Assembly (NCBI GenBank): GCA_040768845.1
Contig: JAXGME010000012.1
Span: 1-62,833, forward strand
Length of the DNA: 62,833 nucleotides
From: JAEZHK01 sp040768845
GTDB taxonomy: Bacteria; Bacillota; Clostridia; Christensenellales; Aristaeellaceae
Direction: 5' to 3'
In this document: one piece after another, positions 9,074-16,739 of the stretch
How the letters are laid out: each line of letters begins with the position of its first letter
Numbering within the stretch: position 1 is the first letter of the stretch
The notes under the pieces: model-generated
Database searches by the model: none
What the model saw: only the letters and a program-made list of their open reading frames with translations
What the model was told of the DNA's origin: nothing
Made by a program: the position numbers and the translations under genes

Positions 9074-10900
9074 TTGAAAATCATTCGGGAAGACCTTCGC
9101 AACGTCGCCATCATCGCCCACGTCGATCACGGCAAAACCACCCTGGTGGACGAAATGCTCAAGCAGGGCGGCGTGTTCCGCAAAAACCAGCAGGTGGCCG
9201 AGCGGGTGATGGACTCAAACGACCTCGAGCGCGAGCGGGGCATTACGATCCTTGCCAAGAACACCGCCGTGCACTACGGGGGCGTGAAGATCAACATCGT
9301 GGACACCCCCGGCCACGCGGACTTCTCCGGCGAGGTGGAGCGGGTGCTGAAGATGGTGGACGGCGTGCTGCTGCTGGTGGACTCCTTCGAGGGGCCCATG
9401 CCCCAGACCCGCTTTGTCACCAAGAAGGCGCTGGAATTGAACCTGCCGGTGATCGTGGTGGTCAACAAGGTGGACCGGCCCGACGCCCGCTGCGCCGATG
9501 TGGTGGACGAAACGCTGGAGCTTCTGCTGGAGCTGGACGCCAGCAACGAGCAGCTGGACAGTCCCATCGTCTTCGCCTCCGGCCGGGACGGCACCGCCAC
9601 GCTGGACTTTGAAAAGCCCGGCACGGACCTTCGGCCCCTCTTTGACCAGATCCTCACCCACGTACCCGCGCCCGAGGGCGACCCGGACGCGCCGCTGCAG
9701 CTATTGATCTCCACCATCGACTACAACGACTACCTGGGCCGCGTGGGCGTGGGCCGCGTGGAGCGCGGGCAGATCCGCCAGGCCCAGATGGCGGTGCGCG
9801 CCACCCACGGCTCCGACGATGTCAGCGCCCCCACGCGGCTGGCAGGGCTGTTCCAGTTCGACGGGCTCAAGCGCGTGCCCTGCGACGAGGCCCGGGTGGG
9901 CGACATCGTGGCCGTCAGCGGGTTTGACGAGCTCTCCATCGGCGACACCATCTGCCCGCCGGGCCAGGCCGAGCCGCTGCCCTTCCTCAAGATCTCCGAG
10001 CCCACCGTGTCCATGAACTTCTGCGTCAACGACAGCCCCTTCGCCGGCACGGAGGGCCAGTACGTGACCAGCCGTCACCTGCGCGCCCGGCTGATGAAGG
10101 AGATGCAGACCGACGTTTCCCTCCGGGTGGAGGATACCGACGCCACCGACGCCTTCCGGGTGTCCGGCCGGGGCGAATTGCACCTTTCCATCCTCATCGA
10201 AACCATGCGCCGCCAGGGCTACGAATTCCAGGTGACCAAGCCCCACGTGCTCTTCCGCGAAATTGACGGCGTGCTCAACGAGCCGATGGAAAAGCTCGTC
10301 TGCGACGTGCCCGCCGAGTACGCCGGCGCGGTCATCGAAAAGCTGGGCCGCCGCAAGGGCACGCTGGTGGCCATGCAGGGGTCGGAGCGCACGCGGATGG
10401 AGTTCACGATTCCCTCCAGGGGTCTTTTTGGCTACCGGCCGGAATTCCTCACAGACACCCGGGGCGAGGGCGTGATGAGCGCCGTGTTCGACGGCTACGA
10501 GCCCTACAAGGGGGACATCCCCACCCGCATCTCCGGCTCCCTGGTGGCCTTTGAAACGGGCGAATCCACCAGCTACGCGATGTTTTACCTGCAGGACCGG
10601 GGCGAACTTTTTCTGTGGCCGGGCACAAAGGTCTACTCCGGCATGATCGTGGGCCGGTCCTCCCGCCCCGGCGACATCGACGTCAACGTGTGCAAGAAAA
10701 AGCACCTGACCTCCATGCGCAACTCCGCCGGCGCCGAGGAGGCGCTGAAGATTACCTCCGTCCGCATCCTCACGCTGGAGGAGGCCCTCGAGTTCATCGA
10801 CGACGACGAGTTGGTGGAGATCACCCCGAAGTCCGTCCGCATGCGCAAGCGTGAGCTCAACGCCGAGCAGCGCAAAAAGAACCTCAGCAGGGCGAAGTAG
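9074..10900 (+). CDS. typA: Ribosome-associated GTPase TypA/BipA
   Basis: Translational GTPase that binds the 70S ribosome and helps ribosome assembly and stress growth. The 608-residue product has the family length. It carries the P-loop AHVDHGKTTL (residues 15-24), switch I ERERGITI, G3 DTPGHADF, G4 NKVDRPD and the TypA-specific C-terminal domain (GTKVYSGMIVG). The TTG at 9074 is the only start that leaves the conserved N-terminus whole; the upstream AAGGGG is about 10 nt away. It lies 18 bp after prfC and 28 bp before recF, probably all one transcript. Confidence 0.95.
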   Translation: MKIIREDLRNVAIIAHVDHGKTTLVDEMLKQGGVFRKNQQVAERVMDSNDLERERGITILAKNTAVHYGGVKINIVDTPGHADFSGEVERVLKMVDGVLLLVDSFEGPMPQTRFVTKKALELNLPVIVVVNKVDRPDARCADVVDETLELLLELDASNEQLDSPIVFASGRDGTATLDFEKPGTDLRPLFDQILTHVPAPEGDPDAPLQLLISTIDYNDYLGRVGVGRVERGQIRQAQMAVRATHGSDDVSAPTRLAGLFQFDGLKRVPCDEARVGDIVAVSGFDELSIGDTICPPGQAEPLPFLKISEPTVSMNFCVNDSPFAGTEGQYVTSRHLRARLMKEMQTDVSLRVEDTDATDAFRVSGRGELHLSILIETMRRQGYEFQVTKPHVLFREIDGVLNEPMEKLVCDVPAEYAGAVIEKLGRRKGTLVAMQGSERTRMEFTIPSRGLFGYRPEFLTDTRGEGVMSAVFDGYEPYKGDIPTRISGSLVAFETGESTSYAMFYLQDRGELFLWPGTKVYSGMIVGRSSRPGDIDVNVCKKKHLTSMRNSAGAEEALKITSVRILTLEEALEFIDDDELVEITPKSVRMRKRELNAEQRKKNLSRAK

Positions 10901-10928
10901 GGCACCGCCCCCGGAAAGGAGCGCACCC

Positions 10929-11996
10929 ATGCTGGTCAGGCGCCTGGCCGTCGAAAACTTCCGCCCCTATGAAAAGGCGGAGCTGCTGCCCGCGCCGGGC
11001 GTGACGCTGCTCTACGGCGGCAACGCCCAGGGGAAGACCGCGCTCATTGAGGCGCTGTACCTCACCTGCACCGGGCGCTCCCACCGCACCGTCCGGGACG
11101 CGGAGCTGATCCGGACCGGGCAGGCGTACGCGCGGGTGGCGGTGGAGGCCCGGCGGCGGGATGGACCCCACGACGTGGAGATCCTCCTGCGCGCCGGCGA
11201 AAAAAAACGCATCCTGATCGGCGGCAGCACGGCGTCCCGGTCGGGGGAGCTGATGGGCCACGTGACGGGGGTGCTGTTCTCGCCGGAGGATTTGCGCATG
11301 GTGAAGGACGGCCCCGCGGAGCGCCGCCGCTTTGTGGATATGGAGCTTTCCCAGATGCGTCCGGCCTATTACCAGGCGCTGCAGCGCTACAACCGCGCGC
11401 TTTTGCAGCGGGGCGCGCTTTTGCGCACCGGTGATTTCACCTGCCTGGACGCCTGGGATGAGCAGCTGGCCCGGCACGGCGCGGCCATCATGCGCGCGCG
11501 CATCGCCTTTTCGGAAAAGCTTTCGGCCATCGCGCGGGCCGTGCACCGGGACATCTCCGGCGGCGAGGCGCTGCGCGTGGCGTACCGCCCCGGCGCCAGG
11601 ACGGAACCGGAGGAGCGCGCGCTGCTTACGCTGATCCGGGCCGCGCGGCCCCAGGACGAGCGCCGGCTGACCACCTCGGTGGGCCCCCACCGGGACGATT
11701 TTCTCTTCACCATCGGCGGCGCGGACGCCCGCGCCTACGGCTCCCAGGGGCAGCAGCGCACGCTGGCGCTGTCCCTCAAGCTGTCGGAGCTGGAGGTCAT
11801 GAAGGACGAAACGGGCGAATACCCGGTGCTCATGCTGGACGACGTGATGAGCGAGCTGGACCCGGACCGCAGGCGGCTGCTCCTTCAGCGCCTCGACGGC
11901 GTGCAGACGCTGATCGCCTCCACCGACCCCGCGGACCTGGCGGGCGCCCGGGTGGATCTTTCGGTCCGGGTGGAGGCCGGCAGGCTGGAAATGTAA
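10929..11996 (+). CDS. recF: DNA replication and repair protein RecF
   Basis: SMC-like ATPase that loads RecA at single-strand gaps. The 355-residue product has Walker A GGNAQGKTALIEA near residue 35, the ABC signature region (GSQGQQRTLALSLK) and Walker B (VLMLDDVMSELD). The ATG at 10929 follows GGAAAGGAG; the frame is open 26 codons upstream but without a ribosome binding site. recF usually sits between dnaN and gyrB near the origin; here it follows typA and has no replication-origin neighbours. Its terminator is the one interrupted by the IS (12000-12024), so its transcript probably reads into the IS. Confidence 0.94.
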   Translation: MLVRRLAVENFRPYEKAELLPAPGVTLLYGGNAQGKTALIEALYLTCTGRSHRTVRDAELIRTGQAYARVAVEARRRDGPHDVEILLRAGEKKRILIGGSTASRSGELMGHVTGVLFSPEDLRMVKDGPAERRRFVDMELSQMRPAYYQALQRYNRALLQRGALLRTGDFTCLDAWDEQLARHGAAIMRARIAFSEKLSAIARAVHRDISGGEALRVAYRPGARTEPEERALLTLIRAARPQDERRLTTSVGPHRDDFLFTIGGADARAYGSQGQQRTLALSLKLSELEVMKDETGEYPVLMLDDVMSELDPDRRRLLLQRLDGVQTLIASTDPADLAGARVDLSVRVEAGRLEM

Positions 11997-11999
11997 AAA

Positions 12000-12024
12000 G
12001 GCGGCGCCCCAAATGGGCGCCGCC
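12000..12024. repeat. Left copy of duplicated terminator hairpin (target duplication)
   Basis: This 25-bp palindrome (10-bp arms, 5-nt loop) lies 3 bp after the recF stop. It is identical to 13740-13764 on the other side of the IS. Five bases (taaaa) precede it, and on the far side of the right copy comes TTTCG. The undisturbed site was therefore a bidirectional terminator shared by recF (plus) and degV (minus). The IS has cut the hairpin off from its T-rich tail for recF. Confidence 0.85.
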
Positions 12025-12044
12025 TCAGCCCATCAACAAAGTGC
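12025..12044 (+). repeat. Left terminal inverted repeat of the IS
   Basis: The 20 bp beginning TCAGCCCATCAACAAAG match the reverse complement of 13720-13739 at 18 of 20 positions. Confidence 0.85.
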
Positions 12045-12161
12045 GCTCAGCCCGCTTGGGCTGGGCGCAAATTTTGTGTAGAGGTGAGCAAAAACCAAAA
12101 GGAAAAAGCAGCGTGGATGTCGAATAGATAGGAGAGATGCGGACACAGGAGGTCGGGCGGC

Positions 12162-13622
12162 ATGCTGCAAGAGAAAGCGACGGCGAGCCAGAAGGAATAT
12201 GAGATCGTGCTGCTGGAAGAGTTGGTGCCGGAAGACCACTTGCTGCGCAAGATTGAGCGGGCAGTAGATTTCAGCTTCATTCACGGCTTGTGCAAGGATT
12301 TGTACTCGCCCAATATCGGCCGCCCGGCGGTACCGCCGGAGCTATTGTTCCGGATGCTGTTTCTGGGCTATCTATACGGCATCAAGTCCGAAGTAAAGCT
12401 GGCGCAGATGGTGAATGAGAACATTGCGTTCAAATGGTTTCTGGGATTGAAGCTGACGGAGAAAGGACCGGATCACGCGACGATCAGCATCAACCGGGTT
12501 CGGCGGTTTCGGGAGAACAACATCGCGGAGAAGGTCTTCGACGAGATTCTTCGGCAGTGTGTGGATAAGGGACTGGTGGGTGGACAGGTGCTGTACACTG
12601 ACTCCACGCACATTAAGGCGAAAGCGAATAAGCACAAGAAGCGGCTGGTGACGGTGGAGGAGACGCCCGCTTCGTACATGGCGGAGTTGGACGCGCAGAT
12701 CGATCTGGACCGCAAAGTATTGGGGAAGAAGCCGTTTGAGCGGGATGACGACAATGACCGGGATGATGAAGATGATAGCAACGACGATCCGCCGTCCGGC
12801 GGGAAGACGAAGATGGAGAGCACGACAGATCCTGACAGCGGCCAGTTGAGCAAGGAAGGGAAGCCGGAAGGGTTTCACTACAGCGAACACCGCACGGTGG
12901 ACAGCAAGCACAACGTGATCGTCAATATCCACATCACCCCGGCCAACATCAACGATGTCACCCCCGTACCGGAACTTCTGGAAGAAATAGAGGGGCGGCT
13001 GGGGCATCTGCCCAGGTACATGGGGTTCGACGCCGGATACCACAGCGCATGGATCGCGCATCTGCTGGAAACGAAGAGAATTCAAGGCGTCATCGGCTAC
13101 CGCCGTCATACACACAAGGAAGAGCACTACGGGAAATACCGGTTCAAGTACGACCCAACCTTCGACACCTACTTCTGTCCCGAAGGCAAGCGCCTATACT
13201 GGAGGACAACCACCCGCGAAGGCTACCGGCAATACTTCAGCGACCGGAAAGACTGCGCGGGATGTCCAAGGCGGGCGGCGTGTTTCAGCGAGAAGGCGAC
13301 CAGAAGGATGGTGACCAGACATGTATGGCAGGATGCGCTGGATGAGGTTACGGCGTTTACCAAGACCTCTCAAGGGCGAAGACTGTACGCCTGGCGTAAG
13401 GAAACCATTGAACGATCTTTCGCGGAGGCCAAGGAGAACCACGGCTTGCGCTTTGCCCGCATGCTCGGCCTTCCCAATATGCGTGAGCAGTCCTTCCTGA
13501 CCGCCGCGGTTCAAAACATGAAAAGGCTCGCCAGGCCCTTCTTCCTTCCGTTTTTCTTCCTCCCTCCAGCCTTCTTGCAAACAGCCACTCTCCGGTCGTC
13601 CCGGAAAGTGGCCGTTTGTTGA
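12162..13622 (+). CDS. IS1182-family transposase (DDE type)
   Basis: The 486-residue transposase has an N-terminal DUF772-type helical region (GRPAVPPELLFRMLFLGYLY) and the RNase H-like core. Candidate catalytic stretches are YTDSTHIKAKAN near residue 145, GFDAGYHSAW near 290 and the glutamate region ERSFAEAKENHG near 413. A cysteine-rich segment (CPEGK, CAGCPRRAAC) lies between the last two. The gene looks intact. The last 13 codons fall inside the first unit of a duplicated right-end sequence, so the C-terminus may have been altered by that duplication. Its codon use is less GC-biased than that of its neighbours, which fits recent arrival. Confidence 0.92.
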   Translation: MLQEKATASQKEYEIVLLEELVPEDHLLRKIERAVDFSFIHGLCKDLYSPNIGRPAVPPELLFRMLFLGYLYGIKSEVKLAQMVNENIAFKWFLGLKLTEKGPDHATISINRVRRFRENNIAEKVFDEILRQCVDKGLVGGQVLYTDSTHIKAKANKHKKRLVTVEETPASYMAELDAQIDLDRKVLGKKPFERDDDNDRDDEDDSNDDPPSGGKTKMESTTDPDSGQLSKEGKPEGFHYSEHRTVDSKHNVIVNIHITPANINDVTPVPELLEEIEGRLGHLPRYMGFDAGYHSAWIAHLLETKRIQGVIGYRRHTHKEEHYGKYRFKYDPTFDTYFCPEGKRLYWRTTTREGYRQYFSDRKDCAGCPRRAACFSEKATRRMVTRHVWQDALDEVTAFTKTSQGRRLYAWRKETIERSFAEAKENHGLRFARMLGLPNMREQSFLTAAVQNMKRLARPFFLPFFFLPPAFLQTATLRSSRKVAVC

Positions 13623-13680
13623 TGGTCGAACAGCCACTCTTTTTCCGGTCGTCCCGGGCGCGAAAGTGTGCCGTTTGTTC
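13581..13680 (+). repeat. Tandem duplication inside the right end of the IS
   Basis: 13581-13629 and 13630-13680 are imperfect copies of the same unit (ACAGCCACTCT, CCGGTCGTCCC, then GTGGCCGTTTGTT or GTGTGCCGTTTGTT). The first copy ends in GTTGATGGTC, which repeats the true terminal sequence at 13728-13737. The first unit also folds as a hairpin (CCACT and CCGG arms) that could end transposase transcripts. Confidence 0.7.
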
Positions 13681-13719
13681 CCGGCGTGCACGCCGCCGGG
13701 AACGATTAAAGCATAACGG

Positions 13720-13739
13720 GCATTTTGTTGATGGTCTGA
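13720..13739 (-). repeat. Right terminal inverted repeat of the IS
   Basis: This is the 18-of-20 inverted match to 12025-12044; it ends in GATGGTCTGA directly before the second hairpin copy. Confidence 0.85.
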
Positions 13740-13764
13740 GGCGGCGCCCCAAATGGGCGCCGCC
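13740..13764. repeat. Right copy of duplicated terminator hairpin
   Basis: Identical to 12000-12024. For degV, which reads leftward into it, the hairpin remains but the T-rich tail that followed it (complement of the A-run after recF) is now on the far side of the IS. Confidence 0.85.
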
Positions 13765-13780
13765 TTTCGCCTGTCCGAAA

Positions 13781-14638
13781 TCACAGCGCGGGCTGAATTT
13801 TCGCGCACACCGCCAGCATGCCGCGGCCCACGTGGGCGGCCAGCGCCGGGCCCAGCGGCAGAATCTGCTCCGCGATCATGCCGGGGATCTCCCGCATCTC
13901 CTCCAGCAGCTTCCGCGCGTCCGCCAGCGCGCCCGAGTGGACCACCGAAAGCTCAAACCGCTTGCCGGCGGTGAAATCCTGCACGATGCGCTTGACCGTC
14001 TGCACCGTGCGGCGCGCGCCGACGGCGGTGGCGCGGGGGTAGTACACGCCGTTTTCATCGCAGCCGATGATGGGCCGGATGTTCAAAAGCTTGCCCACCA
14101 TGCCCGCCACGCGGCCGATGCGCCCGCCGGCCACCAGGTGCTCCAGGGTCGGCAGGTAGAACATGCAGTCAACGTCCTCGCGGAGGCCGGGCAGCGCCGC
14201 CTCCAGCGCCTCGAAGCCGTCGCCGCCGTCCAGGCGCTCCACCGCGCCCATCACGATGTAGCCCAGGCCCATCGAAAGCACCTTTGAATCGTACACAAAA
14301 GTGATGAACTCCCGGTGCTGCTGGCAGGCCAGCCGCACCATGTTGACCGTGCCGGACAGGGCGCTGGACATCAGGATGAAGGCGATGTGGGTGACGCCGT
14401 CTTCCTTCAGCGCGGCCAGCAGCTCTTCCAGCTCGCCCGGGTCGGGCAGCGACGTCTTGGCGGTTTCCCCCTGCTCCATGCGCCGGAGCAGATGTTCGGT
14501 GTCGATGTCCACGCCCGAGCGGTATTCGCCGTCGTCCAGGCGCACGACCAGCGGGAGCACGTGAAGGTTTTCATGTTGCGCGACGTAGGAATCCGGCAGG
14601 TCGCACCCGCTGTCGGTGACGATGGCGATTTTTTGCAT
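13781..14638 (-). CDS. DegV family fatty acid-binding protein
   Basis: DegV proteins bind acyl chains; in Bacillota the FakB members present fatty acids to the kinase FakA for phospholipid synthesis. The 285-residue product has the family length, the opening IVTDSGCDLP and the lipid-site motifs TSLPDPGE near residue 60 and SSALSGT near 92. The ATG at 14638 is followed by a typical DegV start, MQKIAIVTDSG. It is a single gene, divergent from the YlbJ-like gene. No FakA gene is in the window, so which kinase it serves is unknown. Confidence 0.9.
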   Translation of the reverse strand: MQKIAIVTDSGCDLPDSYVAQHENLHVLPLVVRLDDGEYRSGVDIDTEHLLRRMEQGETAKTSLPDPGELEELLAALKEDGVTHIAFILMSSALSGTVNMVRLACQQHREFITFVYDSKVLSMGLGYIVMGAVERLDGGDGFEALEAALPGLREDVDCMFYLPTLEHLVAGGRIGRVAGMVGKLLNIRPIIGCDENGVYYPRATAVGARRTVQTVKRIVQDFTAGKRFELSVVHSGALADARKLLEEMREIPGMIAEQILPLGPALAAHVGRGMLAVCAKIQPAL

Positions 14639-14672
14639 TCAGACAATGCCTCCCAAACGAATAATCCTTCCT

Positions 14673-14701
14673 AGTATTGCACAAACCGGCGCCTTCGGCA
14701 A
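14673..14701 (-). promoter_or_regulatory. Possible promoter of degV
   Basis: On the minus strand TTGCCG (14696-14701), 17 bp, then AATACT (14673-14678), 34 bp before the start. Moderate match only. Confidence 0.45.
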
Positions 14702-14798
14702 GTCCCGCAGGAAAAAACTTTATTTTTACCGCGGAAACACCGGGATTTCGCCTTAATTGGGGGCGCCGGGCATAGAATGTAGGCCGGAGGTGAGCGCC

Positions 14799-15809
14799 GT
14801 GGTGCAGCTGGCGGCGGCCGTCGTGTTTGTGGTATTGATGATGGCGAGCCCCGCGGAGGCGCTGGCGGCGGCCCGGCAGGCCATTTCCGTGTGGGCGGAC
14901 AGCTTTGTGCCGGCGTTGCTGCCCTTTTTTGCGGTGACGCCGGCCCTCTCCACGGACGAGGCGGCGCGCCTTTATGCGCGGCTGTTCGGCCGGGCGTTCG
15001 AGGCGCTTTTTGGCTGCCCCGGGCGCCTTGCCGGCGCGGCGATGATCGGGCTGATGGCCGGAAGCCCCGCCGGAGCCGTGGCGGCCGGGCGGCTGCGGGA
15101 AGGGGCCACCCGCGCGGAGCTGACCCGGGGCGCGCTTCTGGCCTCCGGGGTCAGCCCCGGGTTTCTCATCAGCGCGGTGGGGACGGCCATGCTTGGGGAC
15201 GCGGGGCTGGGCGCGGTCCTCCTCCGCGCGCAGTTGGGGGCGCTGGTCGTCGGCGGGCTCATGCTGCGGCGCGCCTTTTCCGGCGGCGCGCTGCTGCCGC
15301 CGCCGGAGATGGCGGAGGAGAAAAAGAACGACGCGCTGATGGGCGCGGCGCTTTCGATGCTCAGCGTGTGCGCCCATATGGTGGTGTTCGCGGTGGCGGC
15401 CCACGTGGTGGCGGAGGTGCTTCCGGCGGGCTGCGAAACGGGGGTGCTGGCGGTGATGGAGGTTTCCGGCGGCTCGGCGGCCATCGCGGCGCTGGCGCTG
15501 CCCCGCACCGTGCGGATGGTGCTGCTGGCGCTCTCCTGCGGCTTTGGCGGCCTGGCGATCATGGCGCAGAACCTCAGGCGGTTGCCCGGGGTGCGTTGGG
15601 GGCATTACCTTGCGGGCAAGCTGATGCACGCGACGATCGCTGCGGCGCTGTGCTGGGCGCAGCTGGGCGCGGCGCCGCCGGAAATGCCCCCCTTTTCCGC
15701 CTGGCGCGCGCCCCTTCTCATGGCGTCGGCGCTGGTGGTGCTGACCGCCGCCGGGGTGTTTTTCCTCCGTCGGGCATGGTATAATCCGGGTATACGAAAG
15801 AAGGGGTGA
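14799..15809 (+). CDS. YlbJ-like sporulation integral membrane protein
   Basis: The product of about 336 residues is almost wholly hydrophobic, with perhaps eight membrane segments. It has the nucleoside-recognition (Gate) type pattern seen in YlbJ: SFVPALLPFFAVTPAL near residue 30 and GLMAGSPAGAV near 70. YlbJ in Bacillus subtilis is needed for sporulation; this protein is somewhat shorter than the usual 400. The GTG at 14799 was chosen from GGAGGTGA 8 nt upstream; GTG 14802 is possible too. It ends 4 bp before the esterase start, so the two are co-transcribed. Assignment rests on hydrophobic pattern and motifs, not on a search. Confidence 0.65.
   Translation: MVQLAAAVVFVVLMMASPAEALAAARQAISVWADSFVPALLPFFAVTPALSTDEAARLYARLFGRAFEALFGCPGRLAGAAMIGLMAGSPAGAVAAGRLREGATRAELTRGALLASGVSPGFLISAVGTAMLGDAGLGAVLLRAQLGALVVGGLMLRRAFSGGALLPPPEMAEEKKNDALMGAALSMLSVCAHMVVFAVAAHVVAEVLPAGCETGVLAVMEVSGGSAAIAALALPRTVRMVLLALSCGFGGLAIMAQNLRRLPGVRWGHYLAGKLMHATIAAALCWAQLGAAPPEMPPFSAWRAPLLMASALVVLTAAGVFFLRRAWYNPGIRKKG
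15757..15785 (+). promoter_or_regulatory. Possible internal promoter for the esterase
   Basis: TATAAT (15780-15785) lies inside the end of the YlbJ-like gene, 17 bp after a weak TGTTTT, and 28 bp before the esterase start. Confidence 0.4.
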
Positions 15810-15813
15810 TTTC

Positions 15814-16599
15814 ATGGCACTGATCAACCTGCACCTTTATTCCAGCCAACTGTCGATGTCCACGGCGGCCAACGTCATCCTGCCCGACCGGGTGCGCGCC
15901 TCCATGACGGATTTCGGCACCCGGCGGGCGGGGCCCATCCGGGCGCTGTACCTTCTGCACGGCATGTCCGACGACCACGACGCCTGGTGCCGCCGCACCA
16001 GCATCGAGCGCTACGCGGCGGAGTACAACCTGGCGGTCATCATGCCCACCACCGGGCTTTACTGGTACACCGACCAGCCCGCCGGGCAGAAGTGGTGGGG
16101 CTACGTCAGCCGGGAGCTGCCCGAGCTGATCCACGATTTCTTTCCGCAGATCAGCCGGGACCCGGCCCACACCTTCGCCGCCGGCCTTTCGATGGGCGGC
16201 TACGGCGCGCTGAAGCTGGGCCTTTGTGGCGAGGGCCGCTTCTCCCGGGTGGCGTCGCTCTCCGGCGCGGTGGACATCGCCCGGGACCACGATCGGCCGG
16301 ACGATCCGGCGTCGACCGCCTTTTTCAACAGCATCTTCGGCCCGAACGATCAGGCGGCGGGTTCCTTTGACGATCTCTGCGCCGCGGCGGAGCGCCTGCC
16401 CGCCGGGATGCGGCCCCGGGTGTACATGTGGTGCGGCACCGAGGATTTCCTCTACGCCCAGAACGCGCGCATGCGCGACCACCTGACGGCGCTGGGGTAC
16501 GACCTGACGTATCGGGAATCTCCCGGCGACCACCAGTGGAAGTACTGGGACGAACAGATCCGGCGCGTGCTCACCTGGCTGCCGCTGACGGGGGATTAA
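15814..16599 (+). CDS. Alpha/beta-hydrolase esterase (EstA / esterase D family)
   Basis: The 261-residue serine esterase of the tributyrin esterase/esterase D family hydrolyses short acyl esters. The sequence shows the oxyanion-hole region LYLLHGMSDDH, the nucleophile elbow GLSMGGYGALK near residue 128, an acidic residue in MWCGTEDFLY near 207 and the catalytic histidine in GDHQWKYWDEQI near 238. There is no signal peptide, so it is cytoplasmic. The ATG at 15814 follows AAGGGGTGA at good spacing and lies 4 bp after the preceding stop. Natural substrate unknown. Confidence 0.9.
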   Translation: MALINLHLYSSQLSMSTAANVILPDRVRASMTDFGTRRAGPIRALYLLHGMSDDHDAWCRRTSIERYAAEYNLAVIMPTTGLYWYTDQPAGQKWWGYVSRELPELIHDFFPQISRDPAHTFAAGLSMGGYGALKLGLCGEGRFSRVASLSGAVDIARDHDRPDDPASTAFFNSIFGPNDQAAGSFDDLCAAAERLPAGMRPRVYMWCGTEDFLYAQNARMRDHLTALGYDLTYRESPGDHQWKYWDEQIRRVLTWLPLTGD

Positions 16600-16646
16600 C
16601 GCCCTTCGCGCGCGCGATTCGGAAGTTTATGCATACTTTTCAACAG

Positions 16647-16663
16647 ATTGTCGTATTGACAAT
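16647..16663. promoter_or_regulatory. Operator-like inverted repeat over the sugar ABC promoter
   Basis: A perfect inverted repeat ATTGTC-N5-GACAAT overlaps the -35 element of the promoter at 16656-16684. That is where a repressor would block RNA polymerase. The regulator is unknown. Confidence 0.55.
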
Positions 16664-16684
16664 TGGGGGTACACATGTTATCTT
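16656..16684 (+). promoter_or_regulatory. Promoter of the sugar ABC operon
   Basis: Perfect TTGACA (16656-16661), 17-bp spacer, TATCTT (16679-16684). Two ACATGT sequences (one in the spacer, one just after the -10) may be a further regulator site. About 55 bp of leader precede the ATPase gene. Confidence 0.75.
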
Positions 16685-16739
16685 TACATGTACTGAACAA
16701 TTCATCCGAAGTACGGAATGGCGAAATCGAGGTGGAGGC

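Larger units (their letters stand above)
12025..13739 (+). mobile_element. IS1182-like insertion sequence, 1715 bp
   Basis: The element is bounded by 20-bp terminal inverted repeats (12025-12044 and 13720-13739) that match at 18 of 20 positions. It holds one transposase gene (12162-13622). It is flanked by a perfect 25-bp direct duplication that is itself a terminator hairpin. Its right end carries an internal duplication, and a second, solo copy of that right end lies at 26199-26261. The family was assigned from the transposase; the ends were read directly. Confidence 0.88.
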
